Assembly (NCBI GenBank): GCA_026713145.1 | Contig: JAPOPA010000348.1 | Location: forward strand, 1 to 37,320 | Source: Chloroflexota bacterium | GTDB taxonomy: Bacteria; Chloroflexota; Dehalococcoidia; Lucifugimonadales; VXLM01 | DNA: 37,320 nt | Direction: 5' to 3' | Program-made: the position numbers and the translations under genes | Notes under the pieces: generated by a model | What the model was told of the DNA's origin: nothing | Databases searched by the model: none | What the model saw: the letters and a program-made list of their open reading frames with translations, nothing else | Shown: positions 1 through 7,523 of the stretch, piece after piece | Layout: each line of letters begins with the position of its first letter | How positions within the stretch are numbered: the stretch's first letter is position 1

Positions 1-309
1 CCCGATCTCATCCTGCTCGACCTTAACCTTCCGATGAAGGACGGTCTGGAAGTGCTGAAGGAGATGGCGAGCGATGAGAGCCTGAGCTCAATCCCCGTCA
101 TGATACTTACGGGCACGGAGGCAGAAGAAAGTCTCCTGGAATCGTATAACATCCCTGTCAGCCGCTTCAGCAGGAAGCCCATTGAACTCAGGCGGTTCAA
201 TGACGTGATCAACTGGCTGAACAATCCTGCGGCAAAACGTCCTATCGTTGCGCCCCCGCCGCCTCCCCCGGCCGCTGAACCCAAGAAGAAGTGGTGGTGG
301 CCGTTCTAA
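1..309 (+). CDS. Response regulator receiver domain, 5' truncated by the window edge
   Basis: This is the C-terminal two thirds of a CheY-like receiver. The reading frame is open from base 1, upstream of the first ATG of the ORF track, and starts with [11 protein letters not shown], which carries the phosphoacceptor Asp. Further on are the switch Thr (MILTGT) and the conserved Lys-Pro (SRKP), so the visible part is catalytically complete. The [11 protein letters not shown] block is identical to the one in the receiver at 2050-2517, so the two are probably paralogues on either side of the kinase. After the domain comes a proline run and the unusual C-terminus KKKWWWPF. It likely exchanges phosphate with the kinase 42 bases downstream. 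The N-terminus, including the acidic pair, lies outside the window. Confidence 0.9.
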   Translation, partial: PDLILLDLNLPMKDGLEVLKEMASDESLSSIPVMILTGTEAEESLLESYNIPVSRFSRKPIELRRFNDVINWLNNPAAKRPIVAPPPPPPAAEPKKKWWWPF

Positions 310-351
310 CGGCACGCCATTTACGAGGACGGAGCTAACGGGGAGGGAATT

Positions 352-2046
352 GTGGTTGTGCACGGCGAGATGAGCCGGGAGCAACTTGTTGCCGAAGTTG
401 AAGACCTGCGGCGACGTATCTCCGAGCTAAACAAAGAACAAGACATCTGGAGTGGGTCCGGAGAAGTTCCGGAAGCTCCATCCTTCGCCTACCACAATCC
501 TTCGCCGGTCGTGCGTTTCGACTCGAACGGCACCGTTCTCACTATAAATCCGGCAGCGGTGGAGCTCATCGGTCCCGAGGCGATGGAAGGTTCGTCTCTT
601 GTCAGTGTTCTTCCCGTTATAAGCAGCCTGAATGTTGAGCAGACAATAGCCAACGACGGTCAGTTCAGCTTTGAGGCTGAAGTCGAGGGCAGGTGGTTTC
701 ATTTCGTCGTCGTTGGAATGAAGGAATACGGCACCGGCCACATTTACGGCTACGACATCACGGGACGCCGCCGGGCCGAGGATGCCCTCAGGGCCAGTGT
801 GGCCGAACAGCGCAGGCGAACGCGAGACCAGGAAACCCTCTCCAACATCGCCCGCATCATTGGGTCTTCGCTTGCAATCAATGAGGTATATGAGCGTTTT
901 GCCGCCGAGGTCGCCCAACTCATACCGTTTGACCGCATTGTCATCAACGTCAATGCAGACCGCCCCGGATACATGGTTGATGCCTATCAGTCCAGTGCAG
1001 TGGAGGTTCCTAACCGTGCCCCGGACCATGCCTACGCAATCGAGGGTACGCTCTCTCAAGCAGTGATGGTGTCGCATCGCTGCATCGTCTTTCAACCGGG
1101 AAGTGAGAATGAGGCGGATGCAGGGTACGCCGGACTCTTAGGCGCCTATGAAATGGGCCTTCGATCGTTTCTCTCCGCTCCGCTCTTGTATCGAGGAGAG
1201 CCGATAGGGTGCCTGAACCTTCATTCCCTCGTTCAAAATGCGTATTCTGAGCGGCACCGGCTGTTGGCGGAACGAATCGCCGTCTACATAGCGGGCGCCA
1301 TCGCCAACGCGCAGCTTCATGCGCAAGTTACAAGACAGACGGATGAGCTGGCACGATCGAACCGGGAGTTGGAGCAGTTCGCTTACGTAGCTTCTCACGA
1401 TCTCCAGGAGCCGCTACGCATGGTTTCGAGCTACGTATCGCTCTTGGGACGCCGGTACGGCGATCAGCTCGACGACCGCGCTGACAAGTACATCCACTTC
1501 GCGGTGGACGGCGCCAATCGTATGCAGCGGCTCATTCACGATCTTCTTGCCTATTCCAGGGTTGGCACCAAGGGCGTAGAGTTGATGCCGACCGATACGG
1601 TTCCCTTAGTCCGCGAGACCTTGTCCAACCTGGAGGTCGCCATAGGCGAGAGCGAGGCCCAGGTCGTATTCTCCGATCTCCCTTCGGTCATGGGAGACCC
1701 TTCACAACTGAGGCAGCTCTTTCAGAACATCATCGGGAATGCTCTGAAGTTCCGGTCGGAAAGCCGCCCGCGTGTCGAGCTTGGCGCAAAGCAGGAGGGC
1801 GACCAGTGGACGTTTTCTATACGGGACAATGGCGTAGGATTCGACCAACGATATGCGGAGCGAATTTTCGGAGTCTTCAAGAGGCTCCACCGAGACGCCG
1901 ATATCCCCGGCACGGGAATCGGCCTCGCGATCTGCCAGCGCATCATTGACCGGCATGGCGGACGAATCTGGGCTGAATCAAAGCTTGGCGAGGGATCGTG
2001 CTTCTATTTCACGCTTCCCGCCGTTGCCGAACATGGAGAGTCATAA
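352..2046 (+). CDS. PAS-GAF sensor histidine kinase (phytochrome-like family)
   Basis: Hybrid-free sensor kinase of 564 residues with no transmembrane segment, so probably cytoplasmic. It starts at GTG with GGGAGG five bases upstream. Order: short coiled coil (about 8-30), PAS domain (about 45-140), second coiled coil, GAF domain (about 165-320), HisKA dimerisation domain with the phospho-acceptor His349 in ASHDLQEPLR, and HATPase domain with N-box Asn463 (IIGNALKF), G1 box DNGVGF and G2 box GTGIGLAI. The SHDLQEPLR H-box is typical of the bacteriophytochrome/Cph1-like kinase group that pairs with single-domain receivers. The GAF domain has no obvious chromophore Cys that I can place with confidence, so the signal is unknown. 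It sits between two receiver genes, which suggests a small phosphorelay rather than a transcription-factor pair. Confidence 0.93.
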   Translation: MVVHGEMSREQLVAEVEDLRRRISELNKEQDIWSGSGEVPEAPSFAYHNPSPVVRFDSNGTVLTINPAAVELIGPEAMEGSSLVSVLPVISSLNVEQTIANDGQFSFEAEVEGRWFHFVVVGMKEYGTGHIYGYDITGRRRAEDALRASVAEQRRRTRDQETLSNIARIIGSSLAINEVYERFAAEVAQLIPFDRIVINVNADRPGYMVDAYQSSAVEVPNRAPDHAYAIEGTLSQAVMVSHRCIVFQPGSENEADAGYAGLLGAYEMGLRSFLSAPLLYRGEPIGCLNLHSLVQNAYSERHRLLAERIAVYIAGAIANAQLHAQVTRQTDELARSNRELEQFAYVASHDLQEPLRMVSSYVSLLGRRYGDQLDDRADKYIHFAVDGANRMQRLIHDLLAYSRVGTKGVELMPTDTVPLVRETLSNLEVAIGESEAQVVFSDLPSVMGDPSQLRQLFQNIIGNALKFRSESRPRVELGAKQEGDQWTFSIRDNGVGFDQRYAERIFGVFKRLHRDADIPGTGIGLAICQRIIDRHGGRIWAESKLGEGSCFYFTLPAVAEHGES

Positions 2047-2049
2047 GCC

Positions 2050-2517
2050 ATGACAACGACCGAGGTCGGACCACCAATAGAAATCCTGATTGTCGAGGAC
2101 AACCCCGGCGACGTTGAACTCGCCCGAGAGGCGCTCGACGATGCCAGCGTACGAAAGAACCTAACCGTTGCTGAGGATGGCGAGCAAGGGCTCTCACTCC
2201 TGCGACGAGAAGGATGCTATCGCCACGCCCACCGTCCCGACCTCATCCTGCTCGATCTGAACCTGCCAACAATCAATGGCCGCGAAGTCCTCGCCGAAAT
2301 CAAGTCTGACCCTGAACTCCGACGTATTCCGGTTGTAATCTTGACGAGTTCTGAAGATGACAACGACGTTATCGAGACCTACAACCTCCACGCCAACGCC
2401 TACGTAGTCAAGCCGGTCGACCTCGACCAATACATGCAGGTCATCAAGGCCGTTGAGGGCTTCTGGCTGGGGTTCGTCAAGTTGCCAACCAGGGGTCGTC
2501 TGGGCGAGTTCGCTTAG
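2050..2517 (+). CDS. Single-domain response regulator (Rcp1/CheY-like)
   Basis: A stand-alone receiver of 155 residues without an output domain. All signature residues are present: acidic pair Glu16-Asp17, phosphoacceptor Asp69 in LLDLNLP, switch Thr99 (ILTSS) and Lys121-Pro122. The [11 protein letters not shown] and [11 protein letters not shown] segments are typical of Rcp1-type regulators that partner phytochrome-like kinases. It begins three bases after the kinase stop codon, with a GGAGAG ribosome site inside the end of the kinase gene, so the two are translationally linked and this is the likely cognate partner. The 25 or so residues after the fold ([18 protein letters not shown]) have no recognised function. 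Its target must lie elsewhere. Confidence 0.93.
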   Translation: MTTTEVGPPIEILIVEDNPGDVELAREALDDASVRKNLTVAEDGEQGLSLLRREGCYRHAHRPDLILLDLNLPTINGREVLAEIKSDPELRRIPVVILTSSEDDNDVIETYNLHANAYVVKPVDLDQYMQVIKAVEGFWLGFVKLPTRGRLGEFA

Positions 2518-2553
2518 ACGATGTACAGGGGAAGCGGCACTCGCCTGTTGGAG

Positions 2554-4146
2554 TTAAGGGTCGGGCTGGCAGATCTTGAAGGAATACAGATCGCAATAGC
2601 GGCTGTAGAATCGGAGCTTTGCCCCGCTCGATAACACCCTTGCGGGAAGCGCGGTTTGTCCCTTCCAAGTTACAACGTGCGCGGTCGAGTCGCCGGTGAA
2701 CGTGTCGCATGATGACCGCTCGTAACCCGGCACGACGTTGTCGTTGGCGTCGGTGAGTTCAACGGAAAGGAAGCCCTTTTCGGCGCACGCCGCATTCACG
2801 ACGAGGGCATCCCCGGCTCCGATGAAGGTATGGGTGCCCATAACCCCCTCGCGTGCGTCGGTGGCAAGCGATACGAAGCCCTCCGGTCGGAGGGTTGCCA
2901 GGCCTAGCCCTGTCTGCCCGCCGTTCCAGCCCGGTTGAGCCTCGGGAACGTCAAGTCCCTCCGGCTCGCCGAACATCCACCAGTCGTGGTGAAGATCCGA
3001 GCCTGCGTAGTAGATGCGGGTCTCGTCGTCGAGGAAGATGGGTTGGCTGCATGTCTCGGCCATGTATCGGTCCCAGCCTTCCGTCGACGTGGCAATGAAC
3101 GGAATGCCGCGGTTCACACGTTTCCAACTGAAACCATCCCTCGAATGCAGAAGGTGCAGGTCCACAGTGTTGAACGTGCGGTGGAAGATCGGCATCAGTC
3201 CGAGCCACAGGTCACCGACGCGGAAGCGGACGAGTCCATAGAACTCGTCGTCGAGCACGTCGTCCGTGTCGTCCGGGACGAGCATTTCGTTGAGAACGGG
3301 CCAGTTGGTGATGTCGTAGCTCGTCGAGGAGAAGACGCGTCGCTTGGCCATTCGCCACGGGTCGTTGGGGAAGTGAGCAGGACCCCAACCCGGCACGCGG
3401 GCGTGTTTGGGATTCAATGGCGGCTCCTGCATTGCCCTGGCGCGAGTGTCCAGAAAGTACATGCCCGTCTGCTCGTCCGCCGTCAGGATAATCACGTCTC
3501 CAAGCTGCCGGTCGGACATCTGGCCGATGGTAAAGGGTTTGTCGTACCTCGTCCATTTCCGCCCGTCGGCGGAGTATGCGGCAGAGATGCGGGAGTCCTC
3601 CAGGCCTGTGAATGCGTTCCAGTAGATTGCCTTGTATCGCTGTGAATCGTCCTCTTCAATTGGGTCCTTCAGGATCGAACAGGCGTGTATCCGCCCGTCT
3701 ACATCGTTGCCGAAGCAGATGTTCGTTTTGCTGCCATCGACAGCCCGGTAGTCGAGTTCGGGCTTCGTCCAGTGAATGCCGTCCTCGGACTCAGCATAGA
3801 GGAGCCTGTTATCAATGGTGGCGTCGTAGGAGGCGATTGCTGCGACTTCGTCGTCCTTCCTGCCCTCTCCCGACCGTTCGAGGCGCATGAACTCATCGTA
3901 GTCCCAACCCATGTCTTCGTACCAGAGCTTGTAAATTGACTCCCGTTCGTCCCAGTGGACGTTCCATGTATTCGTGCGGAAGTAGCTCGTTATCTCCCAG
4001 GGTCTGTCCGTCTTCACGATCGGGTTGTCCGGGTGCTTGACTGGTGTGTGCATTACGCGCGTGACGAAGTTCACGTACTCGATTACGTAGTTGTCGACAA
4101 GCAACTGGGGTGTGCTGCCTATGTAGATGGGTCTGGAAGTGGGCAA
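2554..4146 (-). CDS. Putative glycoside hydrolase-like five-bladed propeller protein
   Basis: A protein of about 530 residues with no signal peptide. It has the style of GH32/GH43/GH130-like propellers: an N-terminal LLVDNYVIE segment, PVKHPDNPIV, repeated Asp/Trp-rich blades (SRDGFSWKRV, YAESEDGIHWTKPE, YSADGRKWTRY) and PIFLDDETRIYYAGSD. These blade motifs appear in many uncharacterised sugar-acting proteins. The exact family and substrate cannot be assigned from sequence alone. The ORF track begins at a TTG at 4158, but the TTG at 4146 has GAGG six bases upstream and is the better start; no ATG lies before the conserved LLVDNY segment. It follows the epimerase gene on the same strand by about 120 bases and may be co-transcribed with it. 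Confidence 0.6.
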   Translation of the reverse strand: MPTSRPIYIGSTPQLLVDNYVIEYVNFVTRVMHTPVKHPDNPIVKTDRPWEITSYFRTNTWNVHWDERESIYKLWYEDMGWDYDEFMRLERSGEGRKDDEVAAIASYDATIDNRLLYAESEDGIHWTKPELDYRAVDGSKTNICFGNDVDGRIHACSILKDPIEEDDSQRYKAIYWNAFTGLEDSRISAAYSADGRKWTRYDKPFTIGQMSDRQLGDVIILTADEQTGMYFLDTRARAMQEPPLNPKHARVPGWGPAHFPNDPWRMAKRRVFSSTSYDITNWPVLNEMLVPDDTDDVLDDEFYGLVRFRVGDLWLGLMPIFHRTFNTVDLHLLHSRDGFSWKRVNRGIPFIATSTEGWDRYMAETCSQPIFLDDETRIYYAGSDLHHDWWMFGEPEGLDVPEAQPGWNGGQTGLGLATLRPEGFVSLATDAREGVMGTHTFIGAGDALVVNAACAEKGFLSVELTDANDNVVPGYERSSCDTFTGDSTAHVVTWKGQTALPARVLSSGAKLRFYSRYCDLYSFKICQPDP

Positions 4147-4269
4147 GATTCGCCTCAACCTTCAATCTCTTGTCGCCAAATCAAGCGTGACTACCGAGCC
4201 AATTGGTTCTTGCGCATAGGGACGTGCCACCCTGTGTTGCCTAGGAGGTCGACACGTCAGGTCGCTGCG

Positions 4270-4968
4270 CTACCCTTGATCGATCACATCCTGCGGGACT
4301 TCGGACCTGTCCTGCGGGCAGTAGCCGATGGCCTGTCTGCCGTGCTCGATATCGTAGAGGGGCCAGTTACTGTCGGACACGCCGAAGACTCGCTCATGAG
4401 TGATGCCCTCGGCAGTGAGGGCTGCTTCGAAGACCCGGACACAGTCGCCGTGACTCAGTTGGTGAGGATGGCCCGGCGCGTCGCGGTCTGTGTTGAAGTT
4501 CCCTATGCGCACGGAGACTACGCCGATGCCGTGCCGCGCGGAAAACATGTCGCCCATCGCTTCACCGAAGACCTTGGAGATGGTGTAGTAGCTGTCCGGG
4601 CGGGTAGGGAGGTCCTCCGTGCGGGTGATGCTGCGGGGATAGTAGGAGGAAGGATGGACTCCACCGCGACTGGCGAAGACGACCCTTTTCACTCCGTGTT
4701 CGAGCGCCGCCTCGAAGACGTGCCGAGTTCCGACCATCGACTGAAACGCCTGCTCCCAGTCCCCGCCCACGTTGCTAAGGTGGATTGTCGCGTCCACTCC
4801 ATTGGAGGCATGGTTGACGGCGTCCCAGTCGGTTACGCTTGCCACCGTATAATCGTCGATCTGCGGCGTTGGCCGAACGTCCAAGCCACGAAACTCGTAC
4901 CGGTCCTTGAGGTGCGTAATCAGGTGTTGGCCTATCTGTCCTGCTGAACCCGTAATCAATACCCGCAT
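4270..4968 (-). CDS. NAD-dependent epimerase/dehydratase (extended SDR)
   Basis: A 232-residue nucleotide-sugar or sugar-acid acting SDR. The Rossmann glycine motif is at the N-terminus (MRVLITGSAGQIGQHL), then GLDVRP where the acidic residue after beta-2 selects NAD, a VDATIHLSN segment, FASRGGVHPSS around the catalytic Ser/Thr region, and YYTISK with the catalytic Tyr and Lys. It is shorter than typical GalE-like enzymes (about 310), resembling the uronate dehydrogenase-like group of short extended SDRs (NADG-type, about 230-270 residues). That assignment is tentative. AAGGAG lies about nine bases before the ATG. Neighbouring sugar-related genes fit oxidation or epimerisation of a sugar or uronate. 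Confidence 0.82.
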   Translation of the reverse strand: MRVLITGSAGQIGQHLITHLKDRYEFRGLDVRPTPQIDDYTVASVTDWDAVNHASNGVDATIHLSNVGGDWEQAFQSMVGTRHVFEAALEHGVKRVVFASRGGVHPSSYYPRSITRTEDLPTRPDSYYTISKVFGEAMGDMFSARHGIGVVSVRIGNFNTDRDAPGHPHQLSHGDCVRVFEAALTAEGITHERVFGVSDSNWPLYDIEHGRQAIGYCPQDRSEVPQDVIDQG

Positions 4969-5202
4969 TTTGCTGTCTCCTTGGGCTGTGCGCCCTGGGC
5001 ACGTGGGAGTTTACGGGTGGGCGGGGGGAGTGTCAAACATGCGGGTCTCCAGGGCGGGATTGAAGCCTGCGCCTATGGTACGTTTGGCGTGACTTATTCT
5101 CAGTCTTACGGCCTCAGCGCATCGAATTGGTGTGACTCTCGATGCAGTCCGGACGTTGGACGAACTGTCGTCTGTGGGTCAAGACCCCGTCGACAGTGAG
5201 GC

Positions 5203-6420
5203 TCACTCGACCTCGTTCATGCGGACGTTCACTCTTCTGGATGGAGAGTGACCTGTGAAGGAATACGTCGCTGTGGTTACGTAGTCGCCTCGGTCAACCT
5301 CGCCTGAGCCGTCGACATCGAGGTGGACCTCGACTCCGTAGTCTCCGAACGGCCTCGGCTCCTGATAGTCAATGGCGTACCGGAACCTTCCGGGGTCTGA
5401 CGACTCTGTCGAGAAGTTGGGGATCATTCGCTCGGTAATCCGGCGTTTCCCCAAGTCGGGCCTGCTCAGGTCTTCGAGTCTGATGTAGAGAGACTCGCCA
5501 GCGATAGGCTCAGTCGCTCCCACGAACTCAATGGTTCCGCGGATGGTTGAAAGTGTCGGTGGCTCGGCATTAATGGGTTCCAGCTTTGGCGGCTCCCCGG
5601 GCGTGAGCCGGTACGCGTCGTCGTTGACATGGACGTTGACCGTTACCTCCGGATCTTCGAACGTGCCGATAACGATGTCCCATTTGGCAGTGTCGATGAC
5701 CGCGGCGCAAACTATTTCGTCAGATGCCGGAACAACGTTGTAGATCTCCACGTCGATGCTGTCCTCGTCACGAAGCCGTCGTACCGCCTCATATCCATTA
5801 GGGCGGGCACACGAGTTGGGCTGGATGGAAGTTACCTTGAGGACGTACGTATTCGGATTGTCGTCGGCCGCTACTATGTCGAGTTCCGTGATCGGGGCCT
5901 CGACTAGGACTGTGGCCTGCGTGTCCTCGGTCTGTTCCGTGGCCACCGGCTCCAAGGTCACATTCACGGCGTTGAGTACGCTTGTGCCGACGGCCATGGA
6001 CGCGGAATATTGGGCAGTCCATGCGAAGTCACCCTCGGAAATGTCGCCCGAATTGTCGGTGTCGAGATGGACGCGAACCCTGTAAGTATCTTTGGGCTCC
6101 AACTCCCTGTGCTCGATCAGGTACTTGTAGGTCGGGAGTGCAGAGGGGTCGACGGACACGTCCCCAATGACCTGCTCGACCAGGGACTTCGCAGCGTCGT
6201 CCTGGATACTGATGTCTTCCAGTCGGACATAGATCGTTGCTCCACTGACTTGGCTTTCGACTCCCTTGAAGGTGATATTCCCCTCTATCAGCTTGTTGCC
6301 GCGTCGGCTCGGCTGCGGCTTTGGAGTAGCCGTCGGTTCACTGTCTCCGCCGTCGCTCGCGCAGGCGATCGCGATGGGCATAAACAGCGCTATCAGACCG
6401 ACAATCAGCCACATCCTCAT
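5203..6420 (-). CDS. Lipoprotein with two YbaY-like domains carrying EF-hand-type calcium loops
   Basis: A 405-residue exported lipoprotein. Signal peptide with lipobox IAIAC (lipidated Cys20) is followed by an acidic/proline linker. Residues about 45-160 and 290-405 are two copies of one beta-sandwich unit: each has an xIYVRLED strand, then a loop matching the EF-hand pattern, DTDNSGDISEGD (120-131) and DVDGSGEVDRGD (368-379), then an aromatic strand (AQYS, ATYS). The units resemble the YbaY/type III secretion pilotin-like lipoprotein family, an assignment made by eye. A middle domain (about 165-275) contains two Cys that could form a disulphide. AGGAGG precedes the start at a rather long spacing, so the ATG at codon 3 is an alternative. 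Function unknown; calcium-dependent surface binding is inference. Confidence 0.75.
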   Translation of the reverse strand: MRMWLIVGLIALFMPIAIACASDGGDSEPTATPKPQPSRRGNKLIEGNITFKGVESQVSGATIYVRLEDISIQDDAAKSLVEQVIGDVSVDPSALPTYKYLIEHRELEPKDTYRVRVHLDTDNSGDISEGDFAWTAQYSASMAVGTSVLNAVNVTLEPVATEQTEDTQATVLVEAPITELDIVAADDNPNTYVLKVTSIQPNSCARPNGYEAVRRLRDEDSIDVEIYNVVPASDEIVCAAVIDTAKWDIVIGTFEDPEVTVNVHVNDDAYRLTPGEPPKLEPINAEPPTLSTIRGTIEFVGATEPIAGESLYIRLEDLSRPDLGKRRITERMIPNFSTESSDPGRFRYAIDYQEPRPFGDYGVEVHLDVDGSGEVDRGDYVTTATYSFTGHSPSRRVNVRMNEVE

Positions 6421-6581
6421 TTCTTCTTGCTTCCTCCTGTTTCCAATAACGCTCTGCGCAATGACCCGTTACCGTGCATGATGACGAAATTTGAGTGAAA
6501 CGGGGCCTTCTTTCATACAAGAAACGTACCACCGCCGGGCCTTCCGAGTCCAGACGGCGCACTATATATATTCATGCTGAA

Positions 6582-6590
6582 TGCTACAAT
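6582..6590 (+). promoter_or_regulatory. Candidate extended -10 promoter of the aldolase gene
   Basis: TGCTACAAT matches an extended sigma-70 -10 element (TGn plus TACAAT). It lies in an AT-rich patch 33 bases before the aldolase ATG, giving a leader of about 25 bases. No good -35 hexamer is found at 17 bases upstream, which is tolerated for extended -10 promoters. The same element recurs upstream of the solute-binding lipoprotein and citrate synthase genes. Confidence 0.45.
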
Positions 6591-6622
6591 AAGTCGCCAT
6601 ATACCAAACGACGGAGAGCACT

Positions 6623-7507
6623 ATGTCCGATTTTGAGGGCGTCTACCCGGCGATCGTCACACCGATGACTCGAGCCGGCGATCTGAACGAAGATGCGTTT
6701 CGGGTGGTATACGAAGGCAACGTTCGCGCGGGGGCACACGGCTTTTGGATCGCCGGGGGCACGGGCGAAAGCGTTTACCTCACAGAGGCCGAGAACAAGC
6801 GTATCGCGGAGATCGCGGCAGACCAGAACGACGGACGCGTCAAGAACATCATGCACGTCGGTGCGGCTACAACCGCGCAGGCCGCTCGACAAGCCGAGCA
6901 CGCCGCGAAGGTGGGAGTCGAGGCGATCTGCGCCGTTCCTCCGTTCTTCTACGGCGTGGAGGACGAAGCCATTGTCGAATACTACCGCGTAGTCGGGAAC
7001 GCAGCGGACTTGCCGCTGTTCGCCTACAATCTCCCCCACGCAACCGGTGTCGACATTGTCCCCGACCTTATGGCGAAAATTCAGGACGGCGTGCCCCAGC
7101 TTCGCGGTCTCAAGCACTCTTCTACGGAGTTCCACAACGTGTCATCATACGTGGAGATGGGGCTTGACTGCTTCATCGGCAGTTCGCTGCTGATGGCGCC
7201 CGCCCTGGCGATAGGGGCGGTAGGGTGCATAGACGGTCCCCTCTGCATCGTGCCCGAGCTCTGGGTGGACATCTGGAACGCTCATCGCGATGGGGATGGC
7301 GGGGCGGCGCTGGCCGCCCAGAGGCGAGCCATCGAGTTCGTGACCCTCAGCCGTTCCATACCGTTTCCGGCAGGATTCAAGGCCCTGGCGGGTGCTCGCT
7401 TCGGCATCGATTGCGGCGACCCCCGTCCTCCCTTTTCGCCTGCTACGGAAGAGGTGAAGGCCCTGCTCATAGCGAAGGCCAAAGCGGAAGACTGGTTCGG
7501 CTGCTAA
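6623..7507 (+). CDS. Dihydrodipicolinate synthase/N-acetylneuraminate lyase family aldolase
   Basis: A class I aldolase (294 residues, normal length) with an (alpha/beta)8 barrel. Seen: the pyruvate-carboxylate site GGTGES (45-50), Tyr135 in FAYNLP and the Schiff-base Lys164 in GLKHSS. All are in the expected order and spacing. The family cleaves or forms 2-keto-3-deoxy acids, sialic acid or dihydrodipicolinate using pyruvate. With gluconolactonase, SDRs and a Gfo/Idh/MocA enzyme nearby, a 2-keto-3-deoxy sugar acid aldolase role is more likely than lysine synthesis; this is inference. The ATG has GGAGAG five bases upstream. It is divergent from the lipoprotein gene at 5203-6420. Confidence 0.88.
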   Translation: MSDFEGVYPAIVTPMTRAGDLNEDAFRVVYEGNVRAGAHGFWIAGGTGESVYLTEAENKRIAEIAADQNDGRVKNIMHVGAATTAQAARQAEHAAKVGVEAICAVPPFFYGVEDEAIVEYYRVVGNAADLPLFAYNLPHATGVDIVPDLMAKIQDGVPQLRGLKHSSTEFHNVSSYVEMGLDCFIGSSLLMAPALAIGAVGCIDGPLCIVPELWVDIWNAHRDGDGGAALAAQRRAIEFVTLSRSIPFPAGFKALAGARFGIDCGDPRPPFSPATEEVKALLIAKAKAEDWFGC

Positions 7508-7523
7508 CCGCTGAAACCCTCTT

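Noticed and set aside
3955-4947. 330-residue plus-strand ORF opposite the epimerase and glycosidase-like genes
   Set aside because: Both opposite-strand genes have clear motifs and ribosome sites; this frame has neither.
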